A stretch of DNA of 50,655 bases, taken from assembly GCA_902580335.1 (NCBI GenBank), contig CACHKE010000008.1, positions 1 to 50,655 of the forward strand, written 5' to 3'. The position numbers and the translations under genes are program-made. Positions 45,135 through 50,655 of this stretch are shown one piece after another (within the stretch, counting starts at the first letter, position 1; each line of letters opens with the position of its first letter). The DNA is from an uncultured Pelagibacteraceae bacterium (GTDB taxonomy: Bacteria; Pseudomonadota; Alphaproteobacteria; Pelagibacterales; Pelagibacteraceae). The notes beneath the pieces are model-generated. The model worked only from the letters and a program-made list of their open reading frames with translations. It did no database searches and was not told the origin of the DNA.

Positions 45135-46070
45135 ATGAACAATCTAAAAAAAGTAGGATTAACTGCTTTAGCTACTACTCTTGTTTCTACAGCATCATTT
45201 GCTGGTGAAATGAGTGTATCTGGTTCAGCACAATTATCTTACACAGGTCTTAGCACCAACTCAGATACTAACCCTTGGGCTCAAAATAATAGTATCAAGT
45301 TTAATGGTGGTGGAGATCTTGACAATGGTATGACAGTATCTGTCTACTATGAACTAGACCAAGGTAACAATGTTTTTGATGACTACAACCTAAAATTAGG
45401 TATGGGTGATATGGGAACATTGTCATTCTCAGGTAACTCAAGCTCTGGAAGTGGTGTTGACAAATTAAAAGACATGGTTCCAAATGCTTACACTCCAGTT
45501 TACGAAGTAACAGACTCAACAGACAGTGGTTTGGTCGATACTTCTGGAAACACTCAAGCAGGTCAATGGGGTTATGATTACTCAATGGGAGATATTGAGT
45601 TGTCTGTATCATACAACCCAGAGCCAGGAGTAAGCGAAAAATCAGCTGAGACTGGTTATGCTATCAAATACAGTGGTTTAATGGATGGTTTAACATTAGG
45701 TGCTGCATATTTTGATGATGGTGATGAAGCTGAAAACGATACTATGGGTCTTACTTATACAATGGGATCATTAAGCTTTGGTTACCAACTAACTAAGGTT
45801 GATTACACTGCAACTGGTACAAAAGACCAAGATGCTACGCACTATGGTGTTTCAATAGCTGTTAACGAAGATCTATCAGTTTCTGCTGGAAGACAAGAAG
45901 TAGAATTTGATGGTGCATCAGCTGATGAAGTAAACTCAGGTTTTGGTGCTTCATATACAATGGGTTCAATCTCAATGTATGGTGGATTTAACAAATTAGA
46001 AAACGCAAGCGGTTCTAATACTGCTGTAGATGCTGAAGCTTCGATCTTCAATATTTCGTTCGCATTCTAA
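45135..46070 (+). CDS. General outer-membrane porin
   Basis: A 311-residue beta-barrel porin. The signal peptide ends at A23 (VSTASFA/GEMSVSG). The rest is a string of short amphipathic strands with glycine turns (for example GDLDNGMTVSVYYELDQG and LKLGMGDMGTLSFSGNSSSG) and a final strand ending INISFAF-like (FNISFAF), with a C-terminal Phe, as outer-membrane barrels have. It belongs to the Gram-negative porin (OmpC/porin 4) superfamily. Codons use AAC, TAC and TTC far more than neighbours, and the gene has its own strong ribosome-binding site and terminator, so it is likely among the most highly expressed genes here. Confidence 0.92.
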   Translation: MNNLKKVGLTALATTLVSTASFAGEMSVSGSAQLSYTGLSTNSDTNPWAQNNSIKFNGGGDLDNGMTVSVYYELDQGNNVFDDYNLKLGMGDMGTLSFSGNSSSGSGVDKLKDMVPNAYTPVYEVTDSTDSGLVDTSGNTQAGQWGYDYSMGDIELSVSYNPEPGVSEKSAETGYAIKYSGLMDGLTLGAAYFDDGDEAENDTMGLTYTMGSLSFGYQLTKVDYTATGTKDQDATHYGVSIAVNEDLSVSAGRQEVEFDGASADEVNSGFGASYTMGSISMYGGFNKLENASGSNTAVDAEASIFNISFAF

Positions 46071-46090
46071 TTATTAGATTAGCTAATATT

Positions 46091-46654
46091 TTAAAGGCCC
46101 CTATTTTTAGGGGCCTTTTTTTTATCAAAATAAGAAATACCTGCAAAGCCAAAAGGTTGAATTAGTTTTAATTTTTTAACATTTTTATTATTAATCCCAC
46201 CCAATGATATATCCTTCATAAAAGTTATTTTTTTTAAATTTAGATAACCATATAAGTTTAATTGTTTGTTTGTTTTATCTTTAAACAGTGGAGACAAAAA
46301 TACTTCTTCAACTTTTTGAGATTCTTTTAATTTAATCTCTTTTAAATTATGTGCAGATCCTAAAATTTTAAAGTCATTTCTAAGCTTAAAAAATCTAAAA
46401 TTAAAACTTTTATTATTTGATGAAATATAAACTCCATTAGCCTTAATCTCGATAGCTAATTTGATATTATTACTAATATAAAATCTTCTATTATTTTTTT
46501 TGCAAAAATTTCGTAATTCAATTAAAGTTTTTGTATGATTTTCTTTATCTTTATTTCTCCAAATAAAAGAGATATTTTTATCGAGTTTAATTAAATGAGA
46601 ATATTCAAATTTTTTAATAAAATAATATTGTATAAATTTATTTAAATGCATCAT
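46091..46654 (-). CDS. ThiE/TenI-like protein (thiamine phosphate synthase superfamily)
   Basis: About 187 residues. The C-terminal half keeps barrel features of ThiE/TenI: ANGVYISSNN (the GVHL(G/P) position), ILGSAHNLKEIKL (the GxSxH loop), VFLSPLFKD (the SPVFPT-like loop) and ISLGGINNKNVKKL (the phosphate-binding GGI). The N-terminal third is weakly conserved, so it may be a TenI- or specialised relative and not a true thiamine phosphate synthase. A TTG start at 46660 is possible; ATG at 46654 or 46651 is more likely. The last ten residues are encoded inside the porin terminator. Confidence 0.75.
   Translation of the reverse strand: MMHLNKFIQYYFIKKFEYSHLIKLDKNISFIWRNKDKENHTKTLIELRNFCKKNNRRFYISNNIKLAIEIKANGVYISSNNKSFNFRFFKLRNDFKILGSAHNLKEIKLKESQKVEEVFLSPLFKDKTNKQLNLYGYLNLKKITFMKDISLGGINNKNVKKLKLIQPFGFAGISYFDKKKAPKNRGL
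46093..46123 (+). terminator. Rho-independent terminator of the porin gene
   Basis: An exact 11-bp stem (AAAGGCCCCTA at 46093-46103, TAGGGGCCTTT at 46108-46118) with a 4-base T loop and a run of T's. It starts 22 bases after the porin stop. The convergent gene's last codons are encoded in the same DNA, and the A-run on the other side could let the hairpin also end that transcript. Confidence 0.95.
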
Positions 46655-47311
46655 ACACAATCTAATTTAATTGAAATTCAGAATAAAATTAAGGAGAAAA
46701 TTAAGTATTTATCTTTTAAAGATTATAATCCAAAAATTATCGCTGTATCAAAAACCTTTTCTGAGAAAGATATTCTTCCTCTTTTAAATCATGGGCATAG
46801 TGAATTTGGTGAAAATAAAGTGCAAGAAGCTTCACAAAAATGGACATCTCTTAAAGAAAAGTACAAAAACGTAAAACTACACATGTTGGGTAAATTACAA
46901 ACAAATAAAGTAAAAAATGCAGTCCAAATATTTGATTACATACACTCCTTAGATAATCTTAAACTCGCGAATAAACTTGCAAATGAAATTCACAAAAAAA
47001 ATAAAAAAATTAAGTTATTCATACAAATAAATTTAGGTGGTGAAAAACAAAAATCTGGAATTCAGATATCTGAGTTTGAGTCATTTTACCAGAATTGCTT
47101 ATCGTTAAAATTAGATATTATAGGCACAATGTGTATTCCTCCGACAGATCAAGATACAAAACCTTTTTTTAAGAGTCTGCATGAGTTAAATCAAAAAGCA
47201 AATCTTAAAGAGATAAGTATGGGCATGTCTAACGATTATTTAGATGCTGTAGAATATAAATCAACTTTTTTAAGGATCGGTACTGGTATTTTCGGTAAGA
47301 GATCTATTTAA
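46646..47311 (+). CDS. YggS/PLPBP-family PLP homeostasis protein
   Basis: A 221-residue pyridoxal phosphate-binding barrel. The PLP lysine is in PKIIAVSKTFSEKDI (about residues 29-43), followed by FGENKVQEASQKW, HMLGKLQTNK (with the H-x-(I/L)-G-x-LQxNK motif), IHSLDNLKLA, LFIQINLGGEKQKSG and SMGMSNDYLDAVE, LRIGTGIFG. The family controls free PLP and has no known catalysis. Its ATG shares the ATGCAT hexamer with the start of the divergent ThiE-like gene, so its promoter must lie in that coding region; TATAAA at 46631-46636 is a candidate -10. Confidence 0.95.
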   Translation: MHHTQSNLIEIQNKIKEKIKYLSFKDYNPKIIAVSKTFSEKDILPLLNHGHSEFGENKVQEASQKWTSLKEKYKNVKLHMLGKLQTNKVKNAVQIFDYIHSLDNLKLANKLANEIHKKNKKIKLFIQINLGGEKQKSGIQISEFESFYQNCLSLKLDIIGTMCIPPTDQDTKPFFKSLHELNQKANLKEISMGMSNDYLDAVEYKSTFLRIGTGIFGKRSI

Positions 47312-47801
47312 TTCTTATTTTTGTATTTTTTTTAATCAGTTTACATAGAATTAAAAAATCTTTTTTACTTAAAGCTATACATCCTTTAGTTGGAAGGTAA
47401 TCTTTGGTTAAATGCAAAAATATTGCACTACCTTTGTTTTTTATAATTTTTTTATAATTATATTTTATTAATAAAAATAGATCATATTTATGGTCTTTTC
47501 GAAAAAGTTTTTCATAACTTGTTTTTAAATTTTTTCCGATTTTTATTAGCTTGTTGTAATATTTGCTTTTTGGATCATCGCACCAACCCATATTTTTTGT
47601 AATTTTTATGCAATTAAGTTTTGAAATAGGTTTTTTTAATCTATCCGCCCGATAATATATATTTCCGAGACTAAAAAAACCTTTTGGCGTGGCATAGTCG
47701 CCTTCTGTTTTATTAATGCTAACCCCTCTTTTCCCTATGGAACACTTAATTTGAAAATCTTCAAATAAAAGTGTTTCTTTATTTTTAACAATAATTGTCA
47801 T
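47304..47801 (-). CDS. L,D-transpeptidase (YkuD family)
   Basis: A 165-residue cell-wall enzyme family that cross-links peptidoglycan or attaches proteins to it through a cysteine. The catalytic motif is HLTKDYLPTKGCIALS (about residues 131-146), with His and Cys. The preceding KGFFSLGNIYYRAD fits the fold's PxG region. No signal peptide is visible, so how it leaves the cytoplasm is unclear. It neighbours a regulator gene on the opposite strand, 9 bases away, and overlaps the yggS-like gene by 8 bases at the 3' side. Confidence 0.9.
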   Translation of the reverse strand: MTIIVKNKETLLFEDFQIKCSIGKRGVSINKTEGDYATPKGFFSLGNIYYRADRLKKPISKLNCIKITKNMGWCDDPKSKYYNKLIKIGKNLKTSYEKLFRKDHKYDLFLLIKYNYKKIIKNKGSAIFLHLTKDYLPTKGCIALSKKDFLILCKLIKKNTKIRIK

Positions 47802-47810
47802 AACTTATAA

Positions 47811-48374
47811 ATGATGAATTCAAAAATTTTAATTGTTTATGAATATCAAATTTTGTTTGAAATATTAAATGAAATTAATGAAAAATTAAACTTTACTGTA
47901 ATTAAATTGACCTCAAAAGAATACGTTAATTTTAAATTTGAACAAAAAAACAATTATTTAGTTTTATCCTCTAGAAAGTTAAAAAATATTAATAATTGCT
48001 TAACTTTGTCTAGTATTCCTCTCAAAATAGAAAAGTTAATTGAATTTATAAATATTAATTTTTTAAAAAATAAATTTTCAGATCAGTCGAATGTAAAAAT
48101 TGGAAAATATAGTTTAGACTTAAATTCAAGAAGAATTACTCTAAAGAATAAAAATTTAAATTTAACAGAAAGAGAGATAAATTTAATTGTTTTTATTCAT
48201 GAAAAAAAAAATGTATCTGTGAAAGATCTCCAAAAAAAAGTTTGGGAATATTCGGCAGATTTAGAAACACACACAGTTGAAACTCATATTTATAGGTTAA
48301 GAAAAAAAATGAAAGAAACTTTTGGGGATGAGAACTTTATTTCAAATGACACTAATGGCTATTTATTGAATTAA
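47811..48374 (+). CDS. OmpR-type winged-helix regulator without a functional receiver
   Basis: A 187-residue protein with a C-terminal OmpR/PhoB DNA-binding domain (about 95-187): KNLNLTEREINLIVFIHEKKN, VSVKDLQKKVWEYSADLETHTVETHIYRLRKKM, NDTNGYLL. The N-terminal 80 residues resemble a receiver in size and strand pattern (ILIVYEYQILFEIL) but lack the acidic pair and the phospho-accepting Asp and Lys. It is therefore probably controlled by ligand, partner or level rather than phosphorylation. It is divergent from the L,D-transpeptidase, which may be a target. Confidence 0.85.
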   Translation: MMNSKILIVYEYQILFEILNEINEKLNFTVIKLTSKEYVNFKFEQKNNYLVLSSRKLKNINNCLTLSSIPLKIEKLIEFININFLKNKFSDQSNVKIGKYSLDLNSRRITLKNKNLNLTEREINLIVFIHEKKNVSVKDLQKKVWEYSADLETHTVETHIYRLRKKMKETFGDENFISNDTNGYLLN

Positions 48375-48378
48375 GTAA

Positions 48379-49305
48379 TTAGATTCTTGCACCTATTTTT
48401 TGGATGATTTTAGAAGACAATTCAGTCCCTTTAATTAAACAATCTTTTGCTGGTGCATTATTAATTAATCCATGTAAATATCCTGCCGCGAATAAATCTC
48501 CTGCTCCAGTTAAATCTTTTATATTTAAATTTTCTTTAGCTTTTACCTCAAAAATTTCATCTTGATTGATTGAAATTGCTCCTTTTTCACCTCTAGTAAT
48601 GATGATATTTTTTCTAGCTTGTTTTGAAAATGAAATCACTTCGTCAAACGATTTTGCATTTGATAATGAAATAATTTCTTGTTCATTAGCGAATACAATA
48701 TCTAATTTATTTTTTACCAAATCTAAAAAATGTGTTTTATGTCTATCCACACAAAACAAATCTGATAAGGACATTGCTACTTTTTTTGAACAAGAAATTG
48801 CTTTTTCAAAAGCCCTTTTAGGATCACCTTCATCCCAAAGATATCCTTCTAAGAAAATTAGTTCCGAATTTCTGACATCCTCTTCTTTTATATCTTTGTC
48901 ATTAATTTTTCCCGCAACGCCAAGATAAGTGCACATTGTTCTTTCAGAGTCAGGTGTGATCAAAATTAAACAAGACCCGGTTGGAATAGACTCTTCTTTC
49001 TTTTCATATAAATATTTCACTTTTTCTTTTGTTAAACCATTCTCATATTTTTGACCTAAATCGTCTTCACTTACTTTTCCTATAAATCCAACATCATTTC
49101 CCAATTGGGACAATCCAACTATGGAATTTGCTACTGAACCACCTGAAATAGTCTCCTCAATTTTTAAAGATTTAAGTAATTTTTTAAATTCAACTTCATC
49201 TATAAGTTTCATAGTGCTTTTGGTTAATGAATTTTTTTTCAAAAATTCGTCTGATACCTTACAGAGCACATCAACTATAGCATTTCCAATTCCTAATATT
49301 TTCAT
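48379..49305 (-). CDS. PfkB-family sugar/nucleoside kinase, probably adenosine kinase
   Basis: A 308-residue ribokinase-fold enzyme. GIGNAIVDVLCKV at residues 5-17, TISGGSVANSIVGLSQLG with the GG switch near residue 56, IGKVSEDDLGQKY, and near the end the anion hole and catalytic base DLTGAGDLFAAGYLHGL. Relatives in alphaproteobacteria are annotated as adenosine kinase, salvaging adenosine to AMP; ribokinase or fructokinase function cannot be excluded. It is cotranscribed with nth, whose stop codon overlaps its start by one base. Confidence 0.88.
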   Translation of the reverse strand: MKILGIGNAIVDVLCKVSDEFLKKNSLTKSTMKLIDEVEFKKLLKSLKIEETISGGSVANSIVGLSQLGNDVGFIGKVSEDDLGQKYENGLTKEKVKYLYEKKEESIPTGSCLILITPDSERTMCTYLGVAGKINDKDIKEEDVRNSELIFLEGYLWDEGDPKRAFEKAISCSKKVAMSLSDLFCVDRHKTHFLDLVKNKLDIVFANEQEIISLSNAKSFDEVISFSKQARKNIIITRGEKGAISINQDEIFEVKAKENLNIKDLTGAGDLFAAGYLHGLINNAPAKDCLIKGTELSSKIIQKIGARI

Positions 49306-49958
49306 TAAGGCTTTTTAGCAATAAATGGTTTTTTACGATTAGGATAGCAAGTAGTACAGATTTTACAACTTAATCCATAACAATCTCTAGCTTTACAAAA
49401 TTCTCTTCCATAATAAATAATTTGTAGATGTAACTTATTCCAATATTTTCTAGGAAATAATTTTTTTAGATCTTTTTCAGTTTGAGTCACGTTTTTTCCA
49501 TTTGTTAATCCCCATCTCTGAGCCAACCTATGTATGTGGGTATCTATAGGAAAGGCTGGATAACCAAAACCTTGAGACATTACTACACTAGCAGTTTTAT
49601 GTCCTACACCTGGTAAATTTTCAAGCTCTTCAAAAGTTTTAGGTACCTTGCCATTATAGTCTTTGATCAGTATTTTTGACAAATTATAAATACTTTTTGC
49701 TTTAATTCTAAAAATACCAATTTTTTTAATTAAAGTTTCTATTTTTTTTCTTCCTAATTTAACGAAGTGTTCTGGTTTGTGATATTTTGGATAAATATTC
49801 TTAGTCACGTTATTAACATTCACATCAGTACATTGAGCAGAGAGAAGCACAGAAATCAATAATGTAAATACATTTCGGCTTTTAAGGGGGACTTTTATAC
49901 GGGGATAAGTCTTATTTAATATCTTTAATATTATTTTTGCTCTTTGAATTTCATTCAT
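49305..49958 (-). CDS. nth: Endonuclease III (base-excision repair)
   Basis: DNA glycosylase/AP lyase removing oxidised pyrimidines. The helix-hairpin-helix is LENLPGVGHKTASVV with the catalytic lysine, followed by PIDTHIHRLAQRWGL with the catalytic aspartate. I chose ATG at 49958 (217 residues), because it overlaps the dapB stop exactly (TAATG on the minus strand) and matches the E. coli length (211); the frame stays open to 50018. The Fe-S region contains five cysteines in FCKARDCYGLSCKICTTC, with spacing unlike the usual C-x6-C-x2-C-x5-C. Confidence 0.94.
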   Translation of the reverse strand: MNEIQRAKIILKILNKTYPRIKVPLKSRNVFTLLISVLLSAQCTDVNVNNVTKNIYPKYHKPEHFVKLGRKKIETLIKKIGIFRIKAKSIYNLSKILIKDYNGKVPKTFEELENLPGVGHKTASVVMSQGFGYPAFPIDTHIHRLAQRWGLTNGKNVTQTEKDLKKLFPRKYWNKLHLQIIYYGREFCKARDCYGLSCKICTTCYPNRKKPFIAKKP

Positions 49959-50655
49959 TATTTGAAATTCATTAAGTCTCTCATTGAGTATAAGCCAGGT
50001 TTTTTCTTTATTAACCAACTAGCAGCTGTTAGCGCACCTTCAGAGTAAAGTGCTCTATCAAATGCTTCATGATTAAGTTTTATTATCTCTTTTCCACTGG
50101 AAAATAAAACTTTATGTTCACCAATAATTTTACCTTTTCTAACTGAATTAAAATTTATTCTTTTTCCATAGGGAAATTTTTTTTTATTAAAATATTTTTT
50201 TCCCATAATTCTGTAGAAATTTTTACTTTTCCCTATCGCGATACCCTGACCCAACATTAATGCTGTACCAGAAGGATGATCTTTTTTAAATTTATGATGA
50301 GCTTCAAAAACTTTACTTAGAAAATTATCACCCAGAGTTTTTGATGCAATTTCAGTTAAATACATCAAAAGATTAATTCCAAGACTCATGTTTCCAGCTT
50401 TTAGAATAGGAATTTTTTTTGAAATTTTTTTAATTAAATTTTCTTCTCTTAATGAGAACCCAGTAGTTCCAATGACCACTCTTTTTTTTTGTTTTGCAGC
50501 GATACTCAAAACCTCAAGTGTACATTTCGGAACTGTAAAATCTATTATAACGTCGCTTTTTTTAAAAGCTTCTGAACTATTCAATTTTGGCAAAATACCT
50601 ATAATCTTTTTTCTTTGCAGCTTATTTTCGGTGAGACTATTAATTTTAAATCTTT
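49958..50655 (-). CDS. dapB: 4-hydroxy-tetrahydrodipicolinate reductase (5' partial)
   Basis: NAD(P)H-dependent step of lysine and diaminopimelate synthesis. The frame stays open to the window edge (232 residues seen), so the N-terminal dinucleotide-binding loop is outside. Visible motifs are SDVIIDFTVP, VVIGTTGFS, KAGNMSLGINLL and EAHHKFKKDHPSGTALMLG (the catalytic His-His and Lys plus substrate-binding GTA). A TTG at 50593 could be taken as a start but would remove the nucleotide fold. The stop overlaps the nth ATG by one base. Confidence 0.93.
   Translation of the reverse strand, partial: RFKINSLTENKLQRKKIIGILPKLNSSEAFKKSDVIIDFTVPKCTLEVLSIAAKQKKRVVIGTTGFSLREENLIKKISKKIPILKAGNMSLGINLLMYLTEIASKTLGDNFLSKVFEAHHKFKKDHPSGTALMLGQGIAIGKSKNFYRIMGKKYFNKKKFPYGKRINFNSVRKGKIIGEHKVLFSSGKEIIKLNHEAFDRALYSEGALTAASWLIKKKPGLYSMRDLMNFK

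Noticed and set aside
45301-45612. Minus-strand frame of 103 codons within the porin gene, rich in His, Leu and Cys.
   Set aside because: Composition is the antisense image of porin codons; no start signals or motifs.
49958-50593. dapB starting at the TTG at 50593.
   Set aside because: The frame continues to the edge, and this start would remove the dinucleotide-binding domain.
1-50655. Search by eye for CRISPR arrays, insertion sequences, transposases, integrases, rRNA genes and toxin-antitoxin pairs.
   Set aside because: No regularly spaced repeats, no mobile-element motifs and no rRNA signatures were seen; one tRNA only.

Overview
This is a very AT-rich, tightly packed chromosomal window from an alphaproteobacterium. 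The gene order (hisBHAFE, hslVU, smr, tim44, fxsA, secB, dnaQ, coaE, aroE, maf, ppsR, hemE, hemH, hemJ, rho, mnmE, mnmG, rsmG, parA, parB, holA, lptE, leuS) is the conserved alphaproteobacterial backbone around the replication origin. Extreme A+T, near-absent intergenic DNA, Lys/Asn/Ile-rich proteins and many stop/start overlaps point to the SAR11 (Pelagibacterales) group. That assignment is inference from gene order and composition; no rRNA gene lies in the window.

Layout. 1-6.1 kb: the 3' part of tsaD, an EVE-domain gene, acetyl-CoA synthetase with an unusual lysine-rich N-terminus, and a two-gene sodium:solute symporter (DUF4212 plus an SSS-family permease), probably an acetate or small organic acid uptake and activation module. 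6.1-10.7 kb: a membrane protein, rpe, a heparinase-fold protein, purH and a pterin dehydratase. 10.7-16.7 kb: tRNA-Gly(GCC), a sulfotransferase, a LON-domain protein, a UbiH-like monooxygenase, ftsK, a lolA-like gene and a GNAT gene. 16.7-22.4 kb: HIT protein and the histidine operon, divergent from hslVU. 22.4-24.5 kb: a second sulfotransferase coupled to a TPR protein with a Cys/His metal-site-like C-terminal domain. 24.5-29.8 kb: housekeeping genes smr to ppsR. 29.8-30.07 kb: a candidate oriC beside hemE. 30-41 kb: heme genes, rho, a third sulfotransferase wedged between rho and mnmE, then mnmE, mnmG, rsmG (with an embedded parS), parA, parB, holA and lptE. 41.8-50.6 kb: leuS, DUF3576 lipoprotein, a porin with its own promoter and terminator, thiE-like and yggS-like genes starting head to head, an L,D-transpeptidase, a receiver-less OmpR-type regulator, a PfkB (adenosine) kinase, nth and the C-terminal part of dapB.

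The most unusual content is three full-length paralogous PAPS-type sulfotransferases, all on the minus strand, each dropped between housekeeping genes that are normally close neighbours, one of them translationally coupled to a TPR/metal-site protein. Other points worth following up are the candidate oriC and the parS inside rsmG, a hexamer ATGCAT that supplies start codons on both strands, a probable heat-shock promoter giving leaderless hslVU mRNA, a perfect inverted repeat just before rho, the poly-lysine N-terminus of Acs and an EF-hand-like loop inside the symporter. Eight TAATG and seven ATGA gene junctions suggest that translational coupling is a general expression strategy here.
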